Under the pieces are notes generated by a model. That model was not told the DNA's origin and made no database searches. It worked only from the letters and a program-made list of their open reading frames with translations. The translations under genes were made by a program, and so were the position numbers. Positions 12,395 through 23,500 of a stretch of DNA of 64,000 bases are shown piece by piece; positions within the stretch are counted from its first letter, which is position 1, and the number at the start of each line of letters is the position of its first letter. This DNA is from Hordeum vulgare subsp. vulgare (taxonomy: Eukaryota; Streptophyta; Magnoliopsida; Poales; Poaceae): positions 395,733,581-395,797,580 of the forward strand of contig NC_058518.1 in the NCBI RefSeq assembly GCF_904849725.1, written 5' to 3'.

Positions 12395-12813
12395 TGACTG
12401 ACTGTAGGATTACTAAGCCAAACTGGTCGAAGTTGAGTCTAGAATTGATTTAGTTATATATAAGGGAATTGTTTGTGGAAGGGAATGTAAGACTCTTGTT
12501 CTCTTCTCAAGTTATTCTATTCTGGTCATCCTCGTCTTTTCTGCGGGAATTAAGGACTAGGTTACTCATCTTCTTCTAGGCTCGTGTTTCTGATCGGTAG
12601 ATTATAGGACTACGAGTCAAGAGATATTGGGTTTCTTTCATTCCTAGGAAAAAGGAAGTAAGTTTGATGATCAGAGAGTTGAACTTGATAGTTGAGTGGT
12701 TACGCTATTCCATTTTGGGTTGTCTCAAAATTTGTTTTGAGAATTTACAGCCGTTATGCTGCCCAATTTTGCATTCGGAGCTCTAATGCTTTTGCATTAC
12801 TCTCTATTTATAG

Positions 12814-13587
12814 ATGCATGGCCGTCCTTCTCGTCAGGTGGTACGTCTGACCAGGTGCATTGATGTACCGGGTCATACGGCCATGCTGGTCAGGGTGATG
12901 TCGTCGTGCGGTTACCGCTGGTACCCCGAGTACACAGTGAAGGAACAGCACCGAGACTTCAACCAGAGCCAGTACATCTGCACTGTTAGGGTATTTCCAG
13001 ACTACCCTGGAGCTGAGGAGCCAATCCATTGGTCCTATGGATTGGGAGTCACTGTTGACATGGCAATACAAGATGCTGCCTATTCAATGCTGACCATTAT
13101 GAGAGCGAGACATGCACTGCTGCATAATTCAAAGTTCTGCTATGTTCCGGCCACTCAGCCTGGTGAAGAGGGATACCTCAGTGGAGTCTATTTTGATTCT
13201 TCTATGGGGGATCCACTACTGCAGTCCACTGTTGAGATGCTAGAGAACAGAGATAGAGATGCTCGTGCTCTCCGCATGGAGCTTTATGCTACCCGTGCCC
13301 GTCTGTGGACGGCTTTGGCGCAGCTGGCACCGGTAGTCCAGACAGGGTACGGAGATATGGAGATGCTGAACCCTCTTAGGACCCATCTTCCGGCACACGT
13401 TGACTGGCCAGCTATAGGAGGAGTCACCCCTCTTCGGGGACCCCTCTTACCACCAGTCAAGGGACCAAGGCCACATCCGTGTCCTTATGGATCCCAGGGA
13501 TCTCAGGCTAGAGTGTTTCCTGATCCGCAGGTTGAGCTTCCAGGTCATGGAGGTAATCTCTATGAGATGTTCTATGCGGATGCCTGA
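12814..13587 (+). CDS. Extra chromovirus ORF ahead of gag, dsRNA-binding-like fold suspected
   Basis: An intact 257-codon ORF between the primer binding site and gag; the ATG at 12814 is the first good start. Residues about 38-97 (PEYTVKEQ, YICTVRVFPDYPG, YGLGVTVDMAIQDAAYSML) have the layout of a double-stranded-RNA-binding domain: P-x-Y, an aromatic beta strand, a G-x-G-containing turn and a terminal helix with AIQDAA. The usual basic KK before that helix is replaced by VD, so RNA binding is uncertain. Residues about 135-172 are charged and helical (ENRDRDARALRMELYATRARL), a possible coiled coil. The C-terminus is proline-rich. No protease, nucleocapsid or polymerase motif is visible. It stays open while gag and pol are broken. 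The function is not known to me; a role in packaging or in opposing RNA silencing is only a hypothesis. Confidence 0.65.
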   Translation: MHGRPSRQVVRLTRCIDVPGHTAMLVRVMSSCGYRWYPEYTVKEQHRDFNQSQYICTVRVFPDYPGAEEPIHWSYGLGVTVDMAIQDAAYSMLTIMRARHALLHNSKFCYVPATQPGEEGYLSGVYFDSSMGDPLLQSTVEMLENRDRDARALRMELYATRARLWTALAQLAPVVQTGYGDMEMLNPLRTHLPAHVDWPAIGGVTPLRGPLLPPVKGPRPHPCPYGSQGSQARVFPDPQVELPGHGGNLYEMFYADA

Positions 13588-13912
13588 GCTATGAGCGGAA
13601 GGATAGTATGGTAGTAGCCGTACGTTCACAGTCCTGCGTGACTTGTGAAGTATGCCTGTGATGTGAAATGAATTCCGGAGGCCTAGATAAATAATGTATA
13701 GGAAGCTTGTAAGCCTCTGATGAGTAGTTTCATAATTTTAGTAGTTTTCTCTTCGGTTAAGGTTGTACTGAACTATGTAAGGGTGTGTATGAACCATGGT
13801 GTATATATAGCAGTTGCTTGTTACCATGTTGTTCGGATATTCATTTCCGCATTCCGTGTGTTTAGTACATTCTTAATCCATAGCTAGTATTGATATGATA
13901 TTGGTCTAAGCT

Positions 13913-14895
13913 GTGAGTTTGTTTGTCAGGATGGTGTTCACCAGGTTGAACCGTGCCCCTGCTCATGAGCAAGGCGAGGGTAGTCAAGCGTCGCAGGAAG
14001 ACCTGCCTCACCCGCCCTCTCTGGCGGAAGTTATGCTTGAGGCAGAGAGAAACAAAAGGGAGACCAACCGACTGTTAGAGCGTATTGAGCAGAATACGGC
14101 TCGTCAGCCTAGGAATGCTGCAGTGTCCCTCAACGACTTTGTGAAGCTGAATCCTCCAAAGTGTCATCATTCCGTCGATCCCCTCGACGCTGACGACTGG
14201 CTGTGCAGCATCGCACGCAAGATTCGCTCTGTGAATGTTTCCGAGGTTGACAAGGTGACCTTTGCGGTGTATTTCCTGGAAGGACCCGCCAATCTGTGGT
14301 GGGAGAACTTTGAAGCTATGTGTCCTGCTGAACCAGTAGCCACATGGGCGGACTTCAGTGCAGCTTTTCGTCTGCACCATATTCCAGAGGGCCTGATGGA
14401 CAGAAAGAGAGAGGAGTTCTGTGCCTTCACTCAGGGCAAGTTGACCGTGGATGCCTATAGCCGCGAGTTCGGTAACCTCGCCCGCTATGCATCAGAGGAG
14501 GTGTCTACTGACGCCAAGAAGAAAGCAAGATTCCGTAAGGGTCTGAGCCCTGAGCTTCGTCGTGATCTGCGCCTCCACGAGTGTGCAAGCTTTCAAGCCC
14601 TGGTCAACAAGGCGATCAGTGCCGAAACTGGTCATACTGACTTTGAAGCCACAAGGAAGCACTCCCGTGACTTTGGCTCGTCTTCTGGTTCCGCGTTTCC
14701 CAAACGCAGGCTATGGTTTCCAAACAGTTCTCTGCCGCCAAGATACACCCCGAGGCCATCCTACGTGGCGCCTCAAACGAATCAGACCAACCCTCCAGCA
14801 AAAACTTAAGGTGGTCCAGCTAGCAATGTTGCACCACGTGCCAACCAAGTGATATGCTACAAGTGTGGAGAACTAGGGCACTATCCCGTGAGTGT
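13913..14895 (+). pseudogene. Chromovirus gag (capsid and zinc knuckle), broken
   Basis: The 298-codon frame 13913-14809 contains the retrotransposon gag core: KLNPPKCHHSVDPLDADDWL, then VTFAVYFLEGPANLWWENF and FRLHHIPEGLMDRKREEF, then KARFRKGLSPELRRDLRLH. An in-frame TAA (14807-14809) precedes the zinc knuckle. The knuckle starts in the same frame ([10 protein letters not shown], from about 14847), but its last part, with the final Cys (SRECPQN), is in the pol frame. A single-base loss near 14885 lies inside the knuckle. The likely methionine is 13931, since the 13913 frame opening is not an ATG. Gag forms the particle and binds RNA; this copy could not make the full protein. Confidence 0.85.
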
Positions 14896-17800
14896 CCTCA
14901 AAATGTGGGTGCCAAGCAACCCGGAAAGTCCGTCGGGCAAGGCAAGTCGGGCAAAGCTTACTATGTGAAGCCAACTCCTGCACGTGGCCGTGTGAACTAT
15001 GTGTCAGCAGAAGAAGCTGCAGAGGATCCCGACGTCATGCTGGGTACGCTTCTTGTTAATCATCACCCAGCGTCTGTTCTCTTTGACACTGGGTCTTCTC
15101 ATTCCTTCATTTCCGAAAGTTATGCACAGTTGCATAACATGTCTTTTTGTGATATAGCAATTCCATTGGTTGTCCAAACTCCTGGTAGTAAATGGCAAAC
15201 CTCTAGGATAACCTATGACAATGAAATTCTAGTAGACAGGCTAGTTTTTCTAGCCTCATTGATAGCATTGAAATCTTCGGATATTAATATCATCTTGGGC
15301 ATGGACTGGATGTCAGCTCACTATGCCAAGATTGATACTCATTCTAGAAATGTCCAGCTTACCCATCCCTTGGGTGAGATAGTAAATGTCTCTACTCGAG
15401 TTGCCAAATGCCAACTCTATTCCTTAAATGCCAACCCTCTTCCGGAACTTGAAGACATTCCGGTAGTCCGTGACTTCCCGGATGTTTTTCCAGAAGAACT
15501 GCCAGGGATTCTACCTGACAGAGATGTAGAGTTTGTGATAGATCTTGTTCCGGGAACTGTCCCAATAGCCAGAAGACCATATAAGATGGCACCCCTGGAG
15601 CTAGCCAAACTTAAGAAGCAACTAGATGAGGCCTTGAATAAAGGTTTCATTCGTCCTAGCTCTTCTCCTTGGGCTTGCCCCGTCCTCTTCGTTAAGAAGA
15701 AAGACGGAACGGATCGGATGGTTGTAGATTACCGACCAGTTAATCTGGTCACCATAAAGAACAAGTATCCCCTCCCCAGGATCAACGATCTGTATGATCA
15801 GCTCGCTGGATCCTCAGTCTTCTCCAAAATGGATTTGAGATTGGGATACCATCAAATCAAGATCAAGAACGGGGACATTCCAAAAACGGCTTTTGTTACT
15901 CGTTATGGCCAATACGAGTACACCATCATGTCCTTCGGTTTAACCAATGCCCCAGCCACCTTCTCTCGTTTGATGAATTCGATCTTCATGGAGTACTTGG
16001 ATAAATTCGTCGTGGTATACCTCGATGATATTCTCATCTACTCGAAGAACGAACAAGAACATGCCGAGCATCTAAGGCTGGTATTGATGAAACTTCGAGA
16101 GCATCGCCTTTATGCCAAGTTTTCAAAATGTGAATTTTGGTTACCAGAAGTGACCTATCTAGGCCACGTAATCTCTGGTAAGGGCATTGCTGTCAATCCC
16201 GAGAGAGTTCAAGCTGTCCTTGATTGGACTCAACCTGAATCGGTTAAGCAAGTTAGGAGTTTTCTTGGCCTAGCGAGCTATTGTCGCCGCTTTGTCGAGA
16301 ATTTCTCCAAGGTTGCAAAGCCTCTAACTGAACTCCTCAAGAAGGATAAAAAGTTCGAGTGGACACCACAGTGTGAGCATAGTTTTCAGGAACTGAAAAT
16401 ACGCCTGACTTCCGCACGTGTGTTGCTACCACCAGATTTTTCTAAGGACTTTGTTATCTATTGCGACGCCTCGCGACAAGGATTAGGTTGCATTCTCATG
16501 CAAGATCGTCATGTGATCGCATACGCATCTCGACAGTTGCGTCCACATGACGATAATTATCCCACACATGACCTTGAGCTTGCAGCTGTGGTCCATGCAC
16601 TAAAAACCTCGCGACATTACCTTTTGGGTAATCGTTGCGAAATATTCACTGATCACCAAAGTCTGAAATATATCTTCACCCAGCCGGATTTGAATCTCAG
16701 GAAAATACGGTGGGTTGAGTTGACCTCGGATTACGACTTAGGGATAACTTACACCCCGGGGAAGGCCAACGTTATGGCCGATGCACTAAGTCGTAAATCT
16801 TATTGTAACACTTTGATGCTACAACAAGGTCAACCACATCTCTATGAGGACTTTCGGAAGTTGAATCTTCATATTGTTCCTCAAGGATTCCTTTCTACCC
16901 TGGTGGCGAAGCCTACTCTTAAGGATCAAATTATAGCTGGCCAAAAGCGTCACAAGGGTATATCATGGATCAAGGAGAATATTTTTAGCGGAAACGCTAA
17001 AGAATTTTCCATGAACGATCAAGGTGTTGTGTTCTTCCAGAATCGTCTAGTGGTTCCTAAGAACCCACATCTAAGGCAGTTAATCCTTAAGGAGGCTCAT
17101 GACTCTCCTCTCACCATCCATCCTGGTAGTTCTAAGATGTATCAGGACCTACGCCAGAGGTTCTGGTGGACTAGGATGAAGAGAGAAATTGCTGAGTTCG
17201 TTGCTAACTGCGATGTTTGTCGTAGAGTTAAGGCAGAACATCAAAGGCCTGCTGGCACCCTTCAACCTCTAGCTATTCCTGAATGGAAATGGGATAAAGT
17301 TAGTATGGATTTCATTACCGGATTTCCCAAGACCAAGAAAGGAAATAATGTTATCTTTGTGGTCATTGACCGTCTTTCCAAAGTGGCTCATTTTCTTCCC
17401 GTTCGTGAGAGTATAACAGCTAGCCAGCTAGCAGAGTTATATGTCTCTCGAATAGTGTCTCTTCATGGTGTTCCCCTAGAGATTAACTCGGACCGTGGGA
17501 GTATCTTTACTTCTCGCTTCTGGGAAAGTTTTCAGAATGCCATGGGGACTCACTTATCTTTTAGCACTGCTTTCCATCCCCAATCAAGTGGTCAAGTAGA
17601 AAGAGTGAATCAAATCCTAGAAGATATGCTCCGAGCTTGTGTTATATCGTTCGGTATGAATTGGGAGAAGTGTCTTCCATTCGCCAATTCGCTTATAACA
17701 ATAGTTATCAATCAAGCTTGGGAAAAGCTCCTTTTGAAGTTCTCTATGGACGAAGATGTCGAACACCTCTTAATTGGTCAAAAACCGGGGAGAGGCAACT

Positions 17801-18482
17801 CTTTGGCCCGGATATGATCCAGGATGCAGAAGAGCAGGTTCGCATTATTCGTGAAAAGTTGAAAACAGCCCAGTCTCGTCAAAAGAGCCAATATGATCAT
17901 CATCATAAGGCTGTGACCTTTGAAGTTGACGAGAAGGCTTACCTTCGGGTTACACCTTTGAAGGGTACCCATCGATTCGGTATCAAGGGCAAGTTGGCTC
18001 CTCGTTACATTGGTCCTTTTCGCATTCTTGCCAAACGAGGAGAAGTTGCCTACCAGTTGGAACTTCCTCCGCATCTTTCCAAGGTTCATGATGTCTTCCA
18101 CGTCTCGCAACTCAGGCGTTGCTTTTCGGATCCTATCCGTGAAGTGGACCACGAAACGCTTGATCTCCAAGATAACCTTTCATACCGAGAATACCCCGTG
18201 TGTATTATTGATCAAGCTGAGCGTACCACTCGACGTCGAAACCTCAAGTTTCTTAAAGTTCAATGGTCAAATCATTCTGAAAAGGAGGCAACTTGGGACA
18301 GAGAGGATCGTCTCCGACTTGAGTATCCTGCGTTATTCCCGACGACTTCTAAATCTCGGGACAAGATTCTTTTGAGTGGGGTGAGTTGTCACATCCCTGA
18401 CACCTTAAGAAAGTTAGCTTTGTGCTCATGTTTTCTTGCATTGCATCTAAGAAATTTTCAACAAGAACAAAGTAAGTGGTGA
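14890..18482 (+). pseudogene. Chromovirus pol: protease, RT, RNase H, integrase, chromodomain
   Basis: The first frame runs to 17817 and the second from about 17684 to 18482. Protease: [12 protein letters not shown] near 15086-15118. Reverse transcriptase: [16 protein letters not shown] motif, [10 protein letters not shown], and YLDD at 16018-16029. RNase [14 protein letters not shown] and [11 protein letters not shown]. Integrase: zinc-binding HHCC ending CDVCRR, catalytic D in [10 protein letters not shown] in NSDRGSIF, E in SGQVERVNQ. After a one-base frameshift near 17684 come the GPFRIL/HDVFHVSQL region and a chromodomain-like end (YPVCIIDQAERTTRRRNLKFLKVQWSNHSEKEATWD) that in relatives steers integration to heterochromatin. 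All catalytic residues seen are conserved. The last ~95 bases of the frame run into the 3' LTR. Confidence 0.92.
18368..18386 (+). other. Polypurine tract of chromovirus
   Basis: GAGTGGGGTGAGT directly precedes the 3' LTR start TGTCACATCC. It primes plus-strand DNA synthesis in this element class. Confidence 0.65.
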
Positions 18483-20561
18483 AGGAAAATTCAACAAACC
18501 CTAGCCACTTCTCAAATTTAAGGAAATTCAAACTAATTAAAATCAATGAACCCAAAATGGCCTCAAGAAAAGTTCAAACTTTCTGATAAATCATGAAAGT
18601 AAATGAGCAATGAAGAAAACCTTTTTCTTGACACGTTAAGCATTTTAAATAAATGCAAAAAGCTACTGGTTTCAAGTTTTAAATTTGAAACCAGAAACTT
18701 TAAACTTTCAAAAATGTGCAAAACTTTAGGAATGGTTGGAAATATTCCAACAAATATTCTAGGGTGCTCAACATAGTTTTTACAAACCATTTGGGAGCTG
18801 AAATAATTAGTAAATCAATTTCAGTATTTAAAACAGAAACAAAACAGAAAGAAAATGAGAAAACCTTACCTGACGCTTACCTGGCCCGGCCCAACTGCTC
18901 CTGTCGTCTTCCTCCTCGCCAGTAGGAGCACGAGGTGGCCGCCGCGTCGCCGCGCGCCTCCACGCAGCTCCCTGGCTGCCTGGCCGCCGCCTCGCGCTGG
19001 CAAGCACGGGGATAACCTCCCCGAGGCCGTCCCTATCCGTTCCCCAGCTCCAGTCCCCCCCCCCCCCTCCTCTCGGATCTCTCTTCCCTCCTTCTGCCGC
19101 CATTGCTACGAGCTCGAGCTCGAGCCGTCGCGCCTCTAGCCATAGGAACCTCCCTCCGAGTAGTCCAGCAGCTTCGCCTCGTCGAGCTGGTCCTCCCTGC
19201 AGAAGCCGAAGTCTCCCCGAGCTCTGCATCGCCCCCAACGCCATCGTCTTCCACCTTCGGCCGCCGGCAAATCAACGGTGAAACGCCGGCAACAGCCCTT
19301 CCCCGAGCCGTCTAAGCCCTGCTCTGCACTCCCCGTGAGCATGCGCTCATTTCCCCTCTCTTTCCCCTCGGATCCGAGCCCCCTAGCCACTAGACCATCG
19401 AACCCGTACTCCGGAGCCGCCCCGGCTCGTCGCCGGCTTACTCCGGCCACCTATAGCTCTCCCTGAGGCCAGCAATGGATGTGGTCGAGCCTGGAGATCA
19501 CTCCAGTGCTCTCAGCATCTTGTTCCGAGCACCACAGCACGTTCTCGTGTGTCGCCGGCGAGGTTCTGCCGCGGATCTGGTCGCCGCCGGCCAGGCTCCG
19601 GCGAGGGCCGACATGGCCAGTCTAATCCAGAAGTTTTAAGCTTAATCTCTCGCTCACAGTGGGCCCAAGGCCAAGTCAAACTCAGTTAGGGGCTGGTCAG
19701 CGCGGGATTAACCCCTGAGAGGTTGGCCAGTGGGTCCCCCCTGTCAGGTTTGACCTGAACAGGTCGGTTGACCTGCTGATGTCAGGCTGACGCAATAAAG
19801 GGATTTTCAAGTATAGAAATAATTCCAGAAATGTTTAAAACTTCTAAAATTCATAGAAATTAATCTGTAACTCCAATGAAAATAATTTATATATGAAAAA
19901 GTATCAGCCTTGGTAAAGGTACCGGTGAAAGGCTGTGTAGGAGTACATGGCGGGTTGTTTCATTGGAACCGTCCTTAGGAACTGAGTTCCGTGTATGTAA
20001 TCCAAGACTAGATGCTACCACATGTTGGGCCCTTAAATATGACCCCACTCGACCTATTAATCGCTTAGTACTCGGTCGAGGAGTTGCAAGTAGTTTCTGG
20101 TGTTTATAGTCATGCTGGAGGCCGTGCATGGTGCTGACCTGAGAGGTGGGCTGTGATGCGGTAGGCAGTGGCACGGTGTACCAAGTGGCACCCGGATGGT
20201 GGGCTTGGAACCCTGCGCACATCGTTTGAGGCCGTGGTGGAAACCTCGGCCGGACTTCCGTACGGGTTACTCTCAGATAGGCGATAAACCCGGACTAGGT
20301 ACTAGTGTGGTTAACGGTCGTGGCCGACTCCCTCGCTAGGCTTCCGCTTGAAGGTTGCTGAGGTGCATGATGTGCACATGGCGATAAGTGGCGAGAGCGT
20401 GTGTGACGAAGTACACCCCTGCAAGGTTATGATCTATTCGAATAGCCGCGTCTGCGGATATGGACTACTTGGAGACATATGTTGTTCATAGATAACTTCA
20501 ATGGCTACTCATAAAATTGTCAAGATAAGCGTGAGTGTCGTGGACGGCATTTCCGTATGGA
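18387..20561 (+). repeat. 3' LTR of chromovirus, internally deleted and truncated
   Basis: Matches the 5' LTR from its first base (TGTCACATCCCTGACACC) with scattered substitutions. Two losses are visible. At about 19908 the sequence jumps from the equivalent of 9894 to the equivalent of about 10685, removing roughly 790 bp. At 20561 it stops at the equivalent of 11336, lacking the last 1041 bp. The next base begins CACTA sequence, so the second loss is a deletion spanning the element border. Confidence 0.88.
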
Positions 20562-23500
20562 TGTGTGCACGGTGTAGGAGATGGCGCCTCATGGATGAAG
20601 GGCTACCACGAGAATCCGGAGGAATAAAAAAGCAGAGACGACAGCTTACTCAACAGACCATCGACGAGAAGGTCGCACGGACGGTCGATCAAAGCAAAGC
20701 TAAGACCAAAGAAGAGCTGGTCAAGGTACTAGATGATAAGGTCAATGCAGTTGTGGCAGCTTCCTTGGGCCAATTGGTTCCGACAGTTTTTGAGTTTGTG
20801 AGGAGGAATCCAGAAAAAGGGCCAAAGACTTTCCCCTTCTCAACTTTTTCGGGAGCAATTCGGAGAACATCGCACCACCAGCACCTGCTCACGCAACCGC
20901 ACAGGCTCCCGTACCTGGTCTTGCTCCGGTTCATAGCAACCTGTCCTCCGTATCTTACGTGCTCGGCACGGCTTCGTCTTTGGCTGAGCTCGACGCCATC
21001 CCGGTAATTACGCATCATACACTCTTCACCAACATGTCTATATAGTCTTTCATTTCAGTTGCCTTTCGGATGTCTAACATCGTAGTCATGTCTTCGCAGG
21101 CCGACGAAACCCCGTGCACCCTAATGTATGTGTCAACGGCCACAAGGTGGACGTGGGAAAGGCAACGATCATAATGTTGGGGAACGTCGCATGGGAAACC
21201 AAAAATTTCCTACGCGCACGAAGACCTATCATGGTGATGTCCATCTACGAGAGGGGATTTCCGATCTACGTACCCTTGTAGATCGCATAGCAGAAGCGTT
21301 AGTGAACGCGGTTGATGTAGTGGAACGTCCTCACGTCCCTCGATCCGCCCCGCGAACCGTCCCACGAACCGTCCCGCGATCCGTCCCACGATCTAGTGCC
21401 GAACGGACGGCGCCTCCGCGTTCAGCACACATACAGCTCGACGATGATCTCGGCCTTCTTGATCCAGCAAGAGAGACTGAGAGGTAGATGACTTCTCCGG
21501 CAGCATGACGGCGCTCCGGAGGTTGGTGGTGATCTAATCTCAGCAGGGCTCCGCCCGAGCTCCGCAGAAACGCGATCTAGAGGTAAAACCGTGGAGGTAT
21601 GTGGTCGGGATGCCTTGAAAAAGTTGTCTCAAATCAGCCCTAATGGCTCCATATATATAGGAGGAGGGAGGGGAGGCTTGCCTTGAGGCTGAAGGAGCCC
21701 CAAGGGCTGCGCACCAAGGGGAGGAGTCCTCCTCCAATCCTAGTCCAACTAGGATTGGAAGGTGGAGCCCTTCTCTCCCTTCCCACCTCCTTTTTTTTCT
21801 TTTCTCTTTGATTTTCTATCTATGGCGCATAGGGCCTTCTTGGGCTGTCCCACCAGCCCAACAAGGGTTGGTGCGCCACCCCCAAGGCCTATGGGCTTCC
21901 CCGGGGTGGGCTGCCCCCCCCCCCCGGTGAACACCCGGAACCCATTCGTCATTCCCGGTACATTCCCGGTAACTCCGAAAACCTTCCGGTAATCAAATGA
22001 GGTCATCCTATATATCAATCTTCATTTCTGGACCATTCCGAAAACCCTCGTGATGTACGCGATCTCATCCGGGACTCCGAACAACATTCAGTAACCAACC
22101 ATATAACTCAAATACGCATAAAACAACGTCGAACCTTAAGTGTGCAGACCCTGCGGGTTCGAGAGCTATGTAGACATGACCCGAGTGACTCCTCAGTCAA
22201 TATCCAATAGCGGGACCTGGATGCCCATATTGGATCCCACATATTCTACGAAGTTCTTATCGTTTGAACCTCAGTGCCAGGGATTCATACAATCCCGTAT
22301 GTCATTCCCTTTGTCCTTCGGTATGTTACTTGCCCGAGATTCGATCGTCAGTATCCGCATACCTATTTCAATCTCGTTTACCAGCAAGTCTCTTTACTCG
22401 TTCCGTAATACAAGATCCCGCAACTTACACTAAGTTACATTGCTTGCAAGGCTTGTGTGTGATGTTGTATTACCGAGTGGGCCCCAAGATACCTCTCCGT
22501 CACACGGAGTGACAAATCCCAGTCTCGATCCATACTAACTCAACGAACACCTTCGGAGATACCTGTAGAGCAGCTTTATAGTCACCCAGTTACGTTGCGA
22601 CGTTTGATACACACAAAGAATTCCTCTGGTGTCAGTGAGTTATATGATCTCATGGTCATAGGAACAAATACTTGACACGCAGAAAACAGTAGCAACAAAA
22701 TGACACGATCAACATGCTACGTCTATTAGTTTGGGTCTAGTCCATCACGTGATTCTCCTAATGACGTGATCCAGTTATCAAGCAACAACACCTTGTACAT
22801 AGTCAAAAGACCCTGACTATCTTTGATCAACTGGCTAGCCAAATAGAGGCTTGCTAGGGACAGTGTTTTGTCTATGTATCCACACATGTATATAAGTCTT
22901 CATTCAATACAATTACAGCACGGATAATAAACAATTATCTTGATACAGGAATTATAATAATAACTATATTTATTATTGCCTCTAGGGCATAATTCCAACA
23001 CATAAAGCTGAAGGACCGCATGCTCCACAACCGATAGATGCCCCATGGCGTCTTCAAAGTTTGTGTGGCCAGTGTGAAAGCGGGCTTCGAGGATTTGCCT
23101 CTTTCGACACCACTCAATGACGACGAGACCACTAAACAGATTGGCGCATGCAAGAGATGGATCTTGTCTTGGGCGAAGACTCACCTTCATGTCGAGGCGC
23201 CCGGTAGCACACCAACGATAACTCCTCAACAAGGTATGAACATCACCCCACCTACCCAATTACTTGCACCTGTCGTGGTGGTTGATAGCGGTCGACGCGG
23301 CGAGGGAGAGCCTCCATTAGTGACAGCTGACGTCGCCCCCGTCAAAGAAGCAAATGCTGATGATGTCATGGAGGAGGATGCTAATGACCCTAACCAATAT
23401 ATCAATATCGGCTATGACGATGCTCGAGAGTATGACTCACGCTATGAGCATGCAGATGACTTGATTATGCCTTAATTGTCGGGGCCGCAATGTCCTACGG

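Larger units (their letters stand above)
8380..20561 (+). mobile_element. Tekay-like Gypsy chromovirus with truncated 3' LTR
   Basis: A 4.0 kb 5' LTR (8380-12377), Met-tRNA primer binding site, an extra ORF (12814-13587), gag, pol ending in a chromodomain-like region, a polypurine tract and a damaged 3' LTR (18387-20561). The domain order protease, reverse transcriptase, RNase H, integrase, chromodomain defines Ty3/Gypsy chromoviruses. The long LTRs and C-terminal domain suggest the Tekay clade (inference). The likely target duplication on the left is GACGC (8375-8379) inside CACTA TNP2. The right copy was lost in the deletion that ends the element at 20561. Confidence 0.9.
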
